A stretch of 64,000 bases of DNA. Origin: JBEISR01 sp044371425 (GTDB taxonomy: Bacteria > Planctomycetota > Planctomycetia > Pirellulales > Pirellulaceae). The DNA lies in assembly GCA_044371425.1 (NCBI GenBank), contig JBILTR010000004.1, forward strand, positions 186,001 to 250,000, given 5' to 3'. Position 1 is the first letter of the stretch. The number at the start of each line of letters is the position of its first letter. Positions 28,343 to 37,029 of this stretch are shown here, piece after piece. The notes under the pieces were generated by a model. That model was given only the letters and a program-made list of their open reading frames with translations, had not been told where the DNA came from and did not search any database. A program made the position numbers and the translations under genes.

Positions 28343-29002
28343 TTAGAGTACCGACCAAACCGCCTCTGCATCGACGCGGTCGACTCGGAGATGAGCTTGC
28401 GCGAAATCCTGGTGCCGGCTGTGATCCCCGGGAACGGCTACGACGAAACAGCCCGCCGCGCGGGCTGCCACCGTACCATGACTGCTGTCCTCCAGAACCA
28501 AAAGCTCCTCAGGAAGCAGCTGGAACGACTTCGCCGCCTGAAGATAAATGTCTGGGGCTGGTTTGCCACGAGCTACCTCGTCGCCACAGATCAAAAACTC
28601 AAAAAGGTCGAGAATCCCTGCCAGGGAAAGCGCCTCCGTGGCAAAAGAACGTCGACTGCTGGTAGCAACGCACCGCCGAATGCCTTTGCGATCCAACCCT
28701 TCTAGCAGCTCGGCCACTCCCGGCATCAGCGCAACGTCTCGAGGCAAAAGGATGCGGAATCGATCCTCAGCCTCCTGCTGGAGCGTTTCCCAGCGATCCA
28801 CCAGCCGCTCGGCTTCGATGAGGACACCCCATGCCTGCGGTGCTGGCTGGCCCATCATCCGCATTCGCACTTCAGGCCGGAAAACTTTTCCACGATCCTG
28901 TAAAATCTCACGAATGATCACCTCATACAGATCTTCGGTATTCAGTAGCAAACCATCCATATCAAAGGCGACTGCCTTCAACTGACACTGTGTTCGACTC
29001 AC
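28343..29002 (-). CDS. HAD-superfamily hydrolase (beta-phosphoglucomutase-like)
   Basis: A 219-aa HAD phosphatase with a helical cap. Motif I is VAFDMDGLLLNTE (nucleophile and acid/base Asp), motif II is in VATSSRRSF, motif III is GKPAPDIYLQA and motif IV LVLEDSSHGTVAA. This pattern fits the subgroup of beta-phosphoglucomutases and sugar-phosphate phosphatases. The substrate cannot be told from sequence. It starts at ATG 29002, 30 bp from the divergent DUF3754 gene, so the two share a short promoter region. It converges with the kinase/PP2C gene. Confidence 0.88.
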   Translation of the reverse strand: MSRTQCQLKAVAFDMDGLLLNTEDLYEVIIREILQDRGKVFRPEVRMRMMGQPAPQAWGVLIEAERLVDRWETLQQEAEDRFRILLPRDVALMPGVAELLEGLDRKGIRRCVATSSRRSFATEALSLAGILDLFEFLICGDEVARGKPAPDIYLQAAKSFQLLPEELLVLEDSSHGTVAARAAGCFVVAVPGDHSRHQDFAQAHLRVDRVDAEAVWSVL

Positions 29003-29032
29003 CCCACGACTCCTTCATCGACATCTTTCCGG

Positions 29033-30331
29033 ATGAACTTCCCCATGCGACTCGGTAGTTTCTTTTCCGATCGCTCTCTGCATCCTCTGCAGATGTCCGT
29101 TTCTTCGGTACACGATGCGTTCATTGCGATTCATCCACTGAAGTTGGTCGCGTCGCTTCCCGAAACCCCCAACGCATCCAGGAACTCCGGCGCACCCCAG
29201 GACACTGGTGCTTCGCAGGAGGACGAGGTTCCGCTGGCCCCGCTCTTCGATGCCCTCCTGGCTAAAGTCCGCGAAGACTCTTCCAACCGTCATTTGAAAG
29301 CGACATACCTTTACGCACAACTGGATCCCGATCGCCACTCCCCTCCGATTCTTAGAATTGTGCCCAAGACACACGGAGTTGATTCGGCTCTCGATGTTTT
29401 GACCACCGAGTTTCTCGAGATCGTTCACGAGGTGCTGCATGAGGCGCGCTACCGTCGCCTGACACCACAGCAGATCGAAGAGGCGTTGGAAACCGCAAGT
29501 CCACTGGGTATGCACCTCACAATTCGATTCAGCATCTTTCGGAACTTGGAACTCTACTGCCGTGGAGATGCGCTGGCGACGGTCACACCTTGGTCGCTAC
29601 TTCCCTGGAAGAAGCAGCACACCGTCGACGTCCCGATTTATCGGCGGTTGATTCTCTGCTATCGACTGAAACAAGAAACCAGCGACTCAGGGGAAAAACT
29701 ATCGACGGCGAAACTGCACTTGAGAACCTTCAAGAATATCCCTCGCAACGATATTGAAATGGTGTTGCCTGGGACACAGATTCGCATGTCCTGGAAAGAC
29801 CACTGGAAAGCAGGTGCCCCTTCGTTCTGGGGGCTTAGCATGCTACTTTTCCGAATCGCGCGTGCTGCTTCGATGTTAGCGTTGATTGGAATCGTCAAGA
29901 TGATGGCTACCACCGTGATGGCGGTGGGTGTCGCCTTGGGGGTGCTGTTTTACGCCCTTCGCTCCCTTTTTTCTTACTCGAACCTGAAAAAGAGGCACCT
30001 GCTACAGTTGACGAGGAACCTCTACTATCAGAATCTCGACAATCACGCAGGGACGCTCCTAAGGCTGTTGGACGAGGCCGATCATCAGAAGGCGGCCGAG
30101 GCAATTGTCGCATACTACCTCTTGGATCGGTCTCAGTCGCCGAAGACGACGCAACAGATCGCGGAAGAAGCGACGGAGCTGCTGCAGGATCTCCTGCCTG
30201 GAGGCACCATCCACTTCGAGGCAGAGGAAGCGCTCAGGCATCTAGCTGGCTTGGGGCTTGCTGTATCCAACGCAGAATTCTGGCAACCTCTCGATCGCCG
30301 CCAATCGCTCAACAAACTCCTGTTGGGCTGA
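29033..30331 (+). CDS. DUF3754-type membrane protein
   Basis: The 432-aa protein resembles the DUF3754 (TMEM143-like) group: VDVPIYRRLILCYRLK, then LRTFKNIPRNDIEMVLPG, and two closely spaced hydrophobic helices around residues 272-310 (ARAASMLALIGIVKMMATT, VMAVGVALGVLFYALR) followed by a charged helical tail. Function is unknown in bacteria; eukaryotic relatives are mitochondrial membrane proteins. ATG 29033 has no clear ribosome site, and ATG 29045 or 29093 could be used. It is alone on its strand. Confidence 0.7.
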   Translation: MNFPMRLGSFFSDRSLHPLQMSVSSVHDAFIAIHPLKLVASLPETPNASRNSGAPQDTGASQEDEVPLAPLFDALLAKVREDSSNRHLKATYLYAQLDPDRHSPPILRIVPKTHGVDSALDVLTTEFLEIVHEVLHEARYRRLTPQQIEEALETASPLGMHLTIRFSIFRNLELYCRGDALATVTPWSLLPWKKQHTVDVPIYRRLILCYRLKQETSDSGEKLSTAKLHLRTFKNIPRNDIEMVLPGTQIRMSWKDHWKAGAPSFWGLSMLLFRIARAASMLALIGIVKMMATTVMAVGVALGVLFYALRSLFSYSNLKKRHLLQLTRNLYYQNLDNHAGTLLRLLDEADHQKAAEAIVAYYLLDRSQSPKTTQQIAEEATELLQDLLPGGTIHFEAEEALRHLAGLGLAVSNAEFWQPLDRRQSLNKLLLG

Positions 30332-30379
30332 GATGAGTCGAACTCCGCTCACGTTGCCCCAGGGGAATTCGCCATTGGA

Positions 30380-31201
30380 CTAGGGTTGGGAACGAGCCTG
30401 ATAGACTCGCACCCAATCGACCAAGAATTGGGCAGGGAAGGGAGTATCTGGCGCAGGCTCACCGACGAAGCCTCCGCCGATCGCGAGATTGAGTACCAAG
30501 TGAAAATGCTGGTCGAACGGAGCCGGGAAGGGGGCCTCTTCCGATTCCCAGCGGGATTGCTCCTGCCACACCTGGCCATCCAGAAGCCAACGAATTTTCC
30601 CTTCCTCCCATTCGATCGCGAACTGATGGAAGTCGGCAGTAAAGTCGAGACCGGGGAACTTCTTCTGCTCCCCTGTATGACGATTGTTTGGCCACCGACC
30701 GCCGTAATGCAGCGTTCCCCAGAGGGTATCCGGTTCCTGTCCCTTGAACTCCAGGATGTCGATTTCGCCGCTGGAAGCCCAGCCTCCATACCGATCTTCG
30801 GTGGGGAGCATCCAGAAAGCGGGCCAAACACCCTGCCCCGCCGGTAACTTGGCTCGCATCTCAAACTTGCCATACTTCCAGTCGCCCCGGTTTTTGCTTC
30901 GGATCCGCCCCGAGGAAAAATCGCGTTCGGTCCCTTGAATCGAGGTTCTTTCTCGATGCGCTTCCAAAACCAGGACACCCCGCTCAACCCGCACATTTTT
31001 GCTCGCATCCGTGTAAATCTGTAACTCGTGATTCCCCCCTCCGAATGCATTGACCTCCACTTCCCATTGGGAATAGTCGAGCCCCTGTCCATCAAACTCA
31101 TCCGACCAAACCAGTCGCCAAGCCTTCTCCTGTGCTGACGAAGTCGATGCCAGAAGACAAAGGCACATCAAGAAGCCGGACCAAATCTTCATATGTCGCA
31201 T
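30380..31201 (-). CDS. secreted GH16 endo-beta-glucanase (laminarinase-like)
   Basis: A glycoside hydrolase of family 16, a retaining endo-hydrolase acting on beta-1,3 (or mixed-linkage) glucans and related polysaccharides. The catalytic motif GEIDILEF gives Glu146 as nucleophile and Glu151 as acid/base. LVWSDEFDG, NHELQIYT, GKFEMRAKLPAGQGVWPAFWML and DFHQFAIEW are other family signatures. A signal peptide (residues 1-23, MKIWSGFLMCLCLLASTSSA) means export. No binding module follows. Length 273 aa, typical of the catalytic domain alone. ATG 31192 is an alternative start. A repeat array lies about 200 bp upstream. Confidence 0.93.
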   Translation of the reverse strand: MRHMKIWSGFLMCLCLLASTSSAQEKAWRLVWSDEFDGQGLDYSQWEVEVNAFGGGNHELQIYTDASKNVRVERGVLVLEAHRERTSIQGTERDFSSGRIRSKNRGDWKYGKFEMRAKLPAGQGVWPAFWMLPTEDRYGGWASSGEIDILEFKGQEPDTLWGTLHYGGRWPNNRHTGEQKKFPGLDFTADFHQFAIEWEEGKIRWLLDGQVWQEQSRWESEEAPFPAPFDQHFHLVLNLAIGGGFVGEPAPDTPFPAQFLVDWVRVYQARSQP

Positions 31202-31404
31202 TACCTTGGCACCTCGTTGATCGAACGGAATCCCACCCTAGGGCAGTGTAGCAGACCGCCATCACCACAGGCAGGACTTCCACCAGCCCAGGAAGGGGTG
31301 CTGCCTCCTTCAATGCCCTTTCAGAAAAGGATTACCTTTCACGATCTGGCCTGCCGTGCGCGAGCTGGAGATCGCAACATGCAAGCCCCCTAGCACGGCC
31401 GTCT

Positions 31405-31622
31405 CGGCCATCCACCCAGCAAGCCCAACACGGGCGAGAAGCCCGTGCCATGGCGGAAGATAGCAATCCGCGCAAGAGGTGGGTGGCACCTTTTGGAGTG
31501 ATGCTATTTGGGATGAAGGTGGCATCGCTGTCTGGGCCATGCCGCCCAACATGGGCGGGAAGCCTGTGCCACGAAGAACGGTAGTAATCTGCGCAAAAGG
31601 TGGGTGGCACCTTTTGGAATGA
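31405..31622. repeat. hairpin-bearing tandem repeat, array A (2 units)
   Basis: Two hairpins at 31474-31494 and 31595-31615 are 121 bp apart and share flanking sequence (GATAGCAATCC-type before, GGAATGATGCTAT-type after, then a GC-rich block ending in GGGCGGGAAG). The core is AAAAGGT, loop GGGTGGC, ACCTTTT. The sequence is the same family as array B at 32.8-33.5 kb. It lies between the GH16 gene start and the PEP-CTERM gene end. Confidence 0.85.
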
Positions 31623-31716
31623 TGGGCCTTGAACCCGACTCGCTACTTCCGAGTCGAATCGGGCTTACCCACTGTGGGCCTACAACCGGTACGCAATGCG
31701 ACTTGCTGGCCCCCCC

Positions 31717-31745
31717 AAAAAAAGGCGATCCGAAAGCGAATCGCC
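31717..31745 (-). terminator. intrinsic terminator of the PEP-CTERM gene
   Basis: On the minus strand GGCGATTCG (31745-31737) pairs with CGGATCGCC (31732-31724, one G-T pair) around CTTT, followed by seven T (31723-31717). It lies 57 bp past the stop codon at 31802. Confidence 0.75.
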
Positions 31746-31801
31746 CGAGAAGATTCCCAAGCCACTGCAGACTTGCGTGGGAGGTTCGTTTTTATAGATA
31801 C

Positions 31802-32605
31802 CTATTTACGACTTTTGCGAGAACGAATGCCGGCCACCAATGCACCGATACCAAACACCACCATCGTCGACGGTTCGGGAAGGCTGTTGGTGTAGCTGAG
31901 CGTGTTGGCAAGAAGGTTGAAGGCTTCGGAATTGGGATCGTGAAAACCCGGCACTGTCATCGAACCAAAAAGCACAAAGCCATTGCCGAATGCTTTCTTT
32001 GCCAACACGGGCCTCAAGTCGGCAGGGTCAAAAAATTGGAAACCAATGATCAAGGGGGAAATCCCTGGGCCGACCAAATAACCATGCGAGAAACTGTAAC
32101 CTACAAATCCATCACTTGTCGGAAGAGGACCGGTGAAAATCGCATGGGTTGGGTCAACTGCACGGGCAAAGTCCGAGTACCAGGAAAAAGCATCCACCAC
32201 CGAGACTCCGCCGAATCCATAGTCTATGGAATCCTGTTCATTCGAAGCAGCATTGACGAAGAGATTTCCCCCCCCTTGCACCCACGACTCGATGGTAGCG
32301 CGATTGGCACTCATGAATGCATCCAGTTCCGCCGTCATCGTATCGCCGCCATCCATGAACACGAAACGGTTGGCCTTGGAAAAAACTGCTGCTGGAACTG
32401 CTGTTTCGAAGACGAGATCCTGCCAGTTTCCGGATCCAAAGGCCGCATCCATTGCATTCTTGGAATCGGGCGACCCCCACGCCGGCCCGGTCTGGGAACT
32501 CAGATACGCGACAGATGCCTGGCTGGAAGCAGACAAAGCAAAAGCTGCCCAACAAAAACCGACGAAACCAAAAAAGGATCTTCCCCAAACCCCTAACTTA
32601 CTCAT
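31802..32605 (-). CDS. PEP-CTERM-tagged exported protein
   Basis: A 267-aa exported protein. N-terminus: charged start then a hydrophobic signal segment (FFGFVGFCWAAFALSASSQA, cleavage after ASSQA). C-terminus: LPEPSTMVVFGIGALVAG, a PEP-CTERM sorting tag, followed by the basic tail RSRKSRK; an exosortase elsewhere in the genome would process it. The body resembles no enzyme I can name; VQGGGNLFVNAA and TAELDAFMSANRATIESW suggest a Rossmann or amidotransferase-like fold. ATG 32605 follows GGGAGAAGG on the minus strand. It is set between two arrays of the same hairpin repeat. Confidence 0.85.
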   Translation of the reverse strand: MSKLGVWGRSFFGFVGFCWAAFALSASSQASVAYLSSQTGPAWGSPDSKNAMDAAFGSGNWQDLVFETAVPAAVFSKANRFVFMDGGDTMTAELDAFMSANRATIESWVQGGGNLFVNAASNEQDSIDYGFGGVSVVDAFSWYSDFARAVDPTHAIFTGPLPTSDGFVGYSFSHGYLVGPGISPLIIGFQFFDPADLRPVLAKKAFGNGFVLFGSMTVPGFHDPNSEAFNLLANTLSYTNSLPEPSTMVVFGIGALVAGIRSRKSRK

Positions 32606-33535
32606 CGCCTTCTCCCCACGATGGAAATTATTCAGCCACAACAAACTCACTGGCCAGAAGGTATCAGGAAACTCTGGCAGAAACCACCAAACCAACGCAT
32701 TTTGAGGAAACCTCATTCCCGTCTTTCGATTCACGAATAATCGCCGAAGAAGAAGAAACCGATTTCCTGATCTCGCCTCACGCCCCGCCCTTTTCGTTTC
32801 GGCAAGGCAGCCAGCAAGTCCAGCACGGGCGGGATGCCCGTGCCACGAAGAAAGATAGCGATCCGAGAAAAAGGTGGGTGGCACCTTTTGGAATGCTGCT
32901 ATTTGGGATGAAGGTGGTATCGCTGTCTGGGCCATGCCGTCCAACACCGGCGGGAAGTCTGTGCCACGAAGAACGATAGCAATCCGAGAAAAAGGTGGGT
33001 GGCACCTTTCGGAATGATGCTATTCGGGATGATCCTGGTATCGCCGTCTGGGCCATGCCGCCCAACACTGGCGGGAAGTCTGTGCCGCGAAGAAAGATAG
33101 CGATCCGAGAAAAAGGTGGGTGGCACCTTTTGGAATGATGGTGGCATCGCTGTCCGGGCCTGCCGCCCAACACAGGCGGGAAGTCCGTGCCGCGAAGAAA
33201 GATAGCGAACCGAGAAAAAGGTGGGTGGCACCTTTTTTGGAAGGGTCGCGCAAAAGGTGGGTGGCACCTTTTGGAATGCTGCTATTTGGGATGATCGTGG
33301 CATCGCTGTCTGGGCCATGCCGTCCAACACGGGCGGGAAGTCCGTGCCGCGAAGAACGATAGCAATCCGAGAAAAAGGTGGGTGGCACCTTTTGGAATGC
33401 TGCTATTTGGGATGATTTTGTCATCGCTGTCCGGGCCATACCACCCAACATGGGCGGGAAGTCCGTGCCGCGAAGAAAGATAGCAATCGGGTTAATGGGT
33501 GAGTGGTAGCACTCGTTGTCTTCCCAACCGTCGCT
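32606..33535. other. PEP-CTERM/parB intergenic region, 930 bp, mostly repeats
   Basis: No gene is supported. It holds the promoter side of the PEP-CTERM gene (32606-32810) and repeat array B (about 32816-33492). The long open frames over the array on both strands are repeat artefacts without ribosome sites. Confidence 0.6.
32816..33492. repeat. hairpin-bearing tandem repeat, array B (about 5.5 units)
   Basis: Hairpin cores lie at 32868-32889, 32989-33010, 33110-33131, 33215-33238, 33252-33272 and 33372-33393. Spacing is 121, 121, 105, 37 and 120 bp, so most units are 121 bp and one is shortened. Each core is AAAAAGGT, loop GGGTGGC, ACCTTTT. Outer arms ATAGCA and TGCTAT extend the pairing to about 50 nt in most units. 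The rest of each unit is a GC-rich block (CATCGCTGTCTGGGCCATGC and GGGCGGGAAGTCCGTGCC types). Units differ by few bases, so expansion looks recent. Confidence 0.9.
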
Positions 33536-34534
33536 TTACCCAGCTCGGCGAGGCTTCTCCTGCTGCGATTCTTCCAACAACAGCCCCATCAACCGCTCAA
33601 ACTGCTCGTGCGACTGGAAATGCACTTTCAGACTTCCAGCCCCCTTGCCCCGGCTCTGGAGTTCCACCTTCATCCCCAACGCCATCTTCAACCGCGACTC
33701 CATCTGCACCACGTTGGCACTTCGTGCCCCCTTCGTCGGCTCCCCCTGAGCCTTTGGAACTGCAGCTCCCGACTCCACAACCATCCGCTGCACTTGCCGC
33801 TCCGTCTCCCGGACGCTCCACCCTTCCCTCTCCACCCGCTCGGCCATCTCCTTCTGCCGATCTTCACCGGACAATCCGAGAATAGCTCGCGCGTGCCCGG
33901 CCGAGATACGATCGGCTTGCACGGCGGCTTGGACAACTGCCGGAAGGTCGAGAAGACGGACCAGGTTGGCGATGGTGCTGCGATCGATCTGGAGCCGTTT
34001 GGCCAGTTCATCCTGCGTGCACCGATGCTGATCGAGATAGTTTTTGAAGCAGCTGGCCTTTTCGATCGCATTGAGGTCTTTCCGCTGCAGATTCTCCACA
34101 ATCGCCAGCTCTGCCACGGTGCGGTCGTCGGCATCCCGAATCCAGGCTCGAATCGTCCGCCACCCGGCTACGATGGCCGCTCGCCATCGACGCTCACCAC
34201 TGATCAACTGAAAGCGATCCCCGACCTTTCGCACCAGGATAGGCTGCAACTGCTCGTGCTGCCCAAGACTTTTGGCGAGGGCTTCGATCTCGTCGGAGGC
34301 GAATTGACGCCGAGGCTGGAAGGGATTGGGGTCGATTTGGTCGACTGGGATCTCTTCCCAGGGAGCTGCCGGATGGAGCCTTCCTTGAGTTTCCCTTTCC
34401 ACCATTTCGCCTTCACCGGGAATCGCAGCCGGGGGATGGAAATGGACCGCATCCTGACCGTTGCCCGCCAGTTCTTCAGGGGTTGTTCCCAGCAGAGCGG
34501 CAAGGCCGCGTCCCAGTCGTCGTTCTTTAGTCAC
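33536..34534 (-). CDS. parB: chromosome-partitioning protein ParB
   Basis: ParB/Spo0J family, a CTP-binding clamp that loads on parS sites. N-terminus ERRLGRGLAALLG, then the nuclease-like/CTPase region with LRPILVRKV-type sequence (LQPILVRKVGDRFQLISGER), IVENLQRKDLNAIEKA and the HTH DELAKRLQIDRSTIANLVR, LDLPAVVQ and ISAGHARAILGL. A C-terminal dimerisation region ends the 332-aa chain. It overlaps parA by 8 bp, so the pair is co-transcribed. Two parS-like palindromes lie upstream at 35403-35432 and 35584-35597. Confidence 0.96.
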   Translation of the reverse strand: MTKERRLGRGLAALLGTTPEELAGNGQDAVHFHPPAAIPGEGEMVERETQGRLHPAAPWEEIPVDQIDPNPFQPRRQFASDEIEALAKSLGQHEQLQPILVRKVGDRFQLISGERRWRAAIVAGWRTIRAWIRDADDRTVAELAIVENLQRKDLNAIEKASCFKNYLDQHRCTQDELAKRLQIDRSTIANLVRLLDLPAVVQAAVQADRISAGHARAILGLSGEDRQKEMAERVEREGWSVRETERQVQRMVVESGAAVPKAQGEPTKGARSANVVQMESRLKMALGMKVELQSRGKGAGSLKVHFQSHEQFERLMGLLLEESQQEKPRRAG

Positions 34535-35270
34535 GATCCATCACCTCCATGCACAATTCCATATACGCCCTGGTGCCACGCGACCGTGGCGCATATTCCA
34601 GTACCGACTTCCCGTGACTGGGCGCTTCCGCCACCGCAACGTCTCGGGGAATCACCGTTTCGAAAACTACCTCACCGAAGAAATCCCGGACCTCTGCTTC
34701 AACTTCGCGGGTCAAGTCCAGACCGCCGTCGACCATCGTCAGCAAGATCCCACCGAAAGCCAGCTTCCCCTGCCTTTTTTTCATCACGTCGCGGATCACC
34801 TCGATCATCTGCGTCAGCCCTTCCATGGCATAGTACTCGCACTGGATCGGGATCAGCACTTCCTGGCTGGAAGCGAGCGCCGACTGGGTGAGCGTGCCAA
34901 GCGAGGGTGGGCAATCGATCAACACCAGGTCGAACCCCGCCATCCCCGCGTCCAAGTGCTTTCGCAGCACACCCCCTTCGCTACCCGACGCGTGCAGGCG
35001 ATCGACATCCTGGAGGGTGCGGCAACCGGGAAGTACCTGAAACTTTCGATGCGACGTCGCGAGGATGCTCGAGCGAATCGATTCCTCCAGCAACAACGGA
35101 TGCTCGATGGCAGGGACCAATCCCAGACCGCTGGTGGCATTGCACTGCGGATCGAGATCGATCAGCAACGTTTGGGCGCCTGCGCGAGCGGCAGTGGCGG
35201 CCAGATTGACCGCGGTCGTGGTCTTTCCCACGCCACCTTTCTGATTCGCGATGCACACAATCCTTGCCAC
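34527..35270 (-). CDS. parA: chromosome-partitioning ATPase ParA (Soj)
   Basis: A deviant Walker ATPase that moves ParB-parS complexes. MARIVCIANQKGGVGKTTTAVNL contains the KGGVGKTT P-loop with its signature first Lys. LLIDLDPQCNATSGL is the A' motif and DLVLIDCPPSLGTLTQ the Walker B region. PIQCEYYAMEGLTQMIEVI is a further conserved segment. At 247 aa there is no DNA-binding N-terminal extension, so this is the chromosomal Soj-type protein, not a plasmid type. It overlaps parB by 8 bp. The start lies 133 bp from a 30-bp palindrome that may be a ParB site. Confidence 0.97.
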   Translation of the reverse strand: MARIVCIANQKGGVGKTTTAVNLAATAARAGAQTLLIDLDPQCNATSGLGLVPAIEHPLLLEESIRSSILATSHRKFQVLPGCRTLQDVDRLHASGSEGGVLRKHLDAGMAGFDLVLIDCPPSLGTLTQSALASSQEVLIPIQCEYYAMEGLTQMIEVIRDVMKKRQGKLAFGGILLTMVDGGLDLTREVEAEVRDFFGEVVFETVIPRDVAVAEAPSHGKSVLEYAPRSRGTRAYMELCMEVMDRD

Positions 35271-35402
35271 CGGCAGCCACCTCCTTGCGGCTCCTGCTTG
35301 GCGCTCGTTTCACCCACCGCTGCGTCTGTCCAAGCGGCCGGGATGATACGAATCCAGCCGATCCGATGCCATCCCAAAACCAGGAACGCCCAAGCGGCAA
35401 AA

Positions 35403-35432
35403 ATTTGGCGGTTCCACGTGGAACCGCCAAAT
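35403..35432. promoter_or_regulatory. parS-like perfect 30-bp palindrome
   Basis: A perfect inverted repeat centred at 35417/35418: left arm ATTTGGCGGTTCCAC and its exact complement. The central GGTTCCACGTGGAACC matches the parS consensus at 12 of 16 positions. It lies 133 bp upstream of parA and could serve as a ParB-binding or autoregulatory site. Confidence 0.6.
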
Positions 35433-35583
35433 CCCTCCCAAAAAATTGCGGCTTGGTGCCTCTGAGCTGCCGCTCATCCTGCTCGGCAAGCAGATCCGTT
35501 CGCTCAGCCCACAACCGCCGGCCCCAGTAGCCTGGATCCAGCTTGCCGCTCGAAATCCCGGCAGCGGCTGGCAAAGCGGGCCG

Positions 35584-35597
35584 GTTTCACGTGAAAC
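35584..35597. promoter_or_regulatory. canonical parS site
   Basis: GTTTCACGTGAAAC is identical to the 14-bp core of the bacterial parS consensus TGTTTCACGTGAAACA. It lies directly beyond the stop codon of the DUF1015 gene and about 310 bp from parA. Such sites load ParB and usually lie near the replication origin. Confidence 0.85.
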
Positions 35598-35605
35598 TGG
35601 GTAAA

Positions 35606-36925
35606 TCAGCTCAGCGGATGCACTACCAGCCCGCTGACCAGTTTCGGGTAGAAGTAGGTGCTCTTGGCTGGCATTCGCTCCTGATGCAGGCTGACGGCGC
35701 GAATGTGATCGATCGTTGCTGGCATCACCAAAGCCGCCAGTGGGTAGGTCTTTCGCCCCTCCAGCTTGCCGTGCAGACCATCGATCACCTCTTGGACCAA
35801 ATGGACATAGGTTGGTTTGGGCATCTCCTTCAATCCCAGCAAATCCTCAAACACGAGGCGATGGAGAATCGCAACGCCCAGACCTCGCCAATCGCCGCTC
35901 TGTTCCGCCGCGATCTCCGCCATTCTCGCGCTCGCCTCCGGTTTGGCGGTGATCAGCACCCAGGCATCCGAAGCGCGGCTGTAAATCGCCATCACTTCCT
36001 GCTCATCCCAGCGCTCCATCTGCCTCCAAACCCCTTCGGCCGCCTCGGGGCCACTCCCCGCTGCCTCCAGCTCAAAATGCCCACCCAGCCGCTCCTTCAG
36101 CTGCTCGATCGTCATCTCCGGAACCCCTTCCAAGAGACGATGAGTGGGCAGGACGACCAATCCCGGATCGTGCATCGAAACCAACTGAGTCAACACAAAA
36201 TTCGCGGGGTGATCGGGAGGAAGCGTCCCATGCTTGGCCACGAGTTCATCGCGATAATTGCAAGCTGTTTCGTACCGATGATGGCCATCAGCGACGAACA
36301 TCGGCAGCGGTTCCATCAAAGCCGCTACCTGGTGAATGATCTGCATCTGCGTGATTGGCCACATCCGATGGACGACACCCAAATGATCGGTCGCCTCCAG
36401 GCCCTGTACCCCTGCAGTCGCTTCATCGATCCAGTGCTGGATCTGATTGTCCGGGTCAGGGTAAAGACCGAAAATCTGGCTGAGATTCGCCTGCGTCGCT
36501 CGCGTCAGTCGCAGGCGGTCATCCTTGGCTTTTGCATGAGTCTGCTCATGCGGATAAATATTCCCCTCGCCAAACCGCTGCAGCCGAACGCGAGCCATGA
36601 AGCCTTTCCGAACCTTGGTACGCCCATCGACATCGAACTGCTGTTGGTAGGCATAAATCGCCGGATCCGATTCCAGCTGCAGCGTCCCATCTCCCTTCCA
36701 ATCCCTAAGAATCCTCGCCGCTCGCCGATAAATCTCATCCGCATCCGGGTCCGCCGCTTCCGGCCGATTCAACTCCAGACGCAAAAAGTTGTAAGGGGAC
36801 AGACGGTAGAGATGATCCTGGAGCTGGCTGTCGACCACATCGTACGGTGGCGCAATGCAGTCGCTCAGCGATCCAACTTGCGCAAGGTTGTAACGTAGAC
36901 CACGAAAGGCTTGGATCTGTGGCAT
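35606..36925 (-). CDS. DUF1015 family protein
   Basis: A 439-aa protein of the DUF1015 family, found in diverse bacteria with no confirmed biochemical role. The family start is MPQIQAFRGLRYN with DCIAPPYDVVD close behind. RLELNRPEAADPDADEIYR, YAYQQQFDVDG and FVADGHHRYETACNYRDEL are typical of the group, the last being the most conserved His-rich segment. ATG 36925 is chosen because the family region begins there; the frame continues 14 codons upstream. It is on the same strand as parAB and trpF. Confidence 0.88.
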   Translation of the reverse strand: MPQIQAFRGLRYNLAQVGSLSDCIAPPYDVVDSQLQDHLYRLSPYNFLRLELNRPEAADPDADEIYRRAARILRDWKGDGTLQLESDPAIYAYQQQFDVDGRTKVRKGFMARVRLQRFGEGNIYPHEQTHAKAKDDRLRLTRATQANLSQIFGLYPDPDNQIQHWIDEATAGVQGLEATDHLGVVHRMWPITQMQIIHQVAALMEPLPMFVADGHHRYETACNYRDELVAKHGTLPPDHPANFVLTQLVSMHDPGLVVLPTHRLLEGVPEMTIEQLKERLGGHFELEAAGSGPEAAEGVWRQMERWDEQEVMAIYSRASDAWVLITAKPEASARMAEIAAEQSGDWRGLGVAILHRLVFEDLLGLKEMPKPTYVHLVQEVIDGLHGKLEGRKTYPLAALVMPATIDHIRAVSLHQERMPAKSTYFYPKLVSGLVVHPLS

Positions 36926-37029
36926 CGGTCCGAGTGCTCCTGGCAGCGTGGGCGATCGACAAGTCAAAGGAATCGCCGAATTGTAACGGATTCCCCAACC
37001 TCCAAAAGGTCGCCTGCGGATGGGATCTC

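Larger units (their letters stand above)
31202..31801. other. GH16/PEP-CTERM intergenic region, 600 bp
   Basis: No gene is supported. It contains repeat array A (31405-31622) and the intrinsic terminator of the PEP-CTERM gene (31717-31745). Open frames that cross the repeats arise from the repeat sequence itself. The GH16 promoter should lie near 31202-31400 on the minus strand but was not resolved. Confidence 0.5.
35271..35605. other. parA/DUF1015 intergenic region, 335 bp
   Basis: No gene is seen. It holds two parS-like palindromes (35403-35432 and 35584-35597) and presumably the parAB promoter on the minus strand. Confidence 0.5.

Noticed and set aside
32778..33451. Overlapping open frames of 130-145 codons in the repeat array
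   Set aside because: They translate the 121-bp repeat itself, overlap each other, and have no start signals.
32816..33492. Array considered as CRISPR
   Set aside because: Spacing is 121 bp with the whole unit repeated, so there are no unique spacers, and no cas genes are near.
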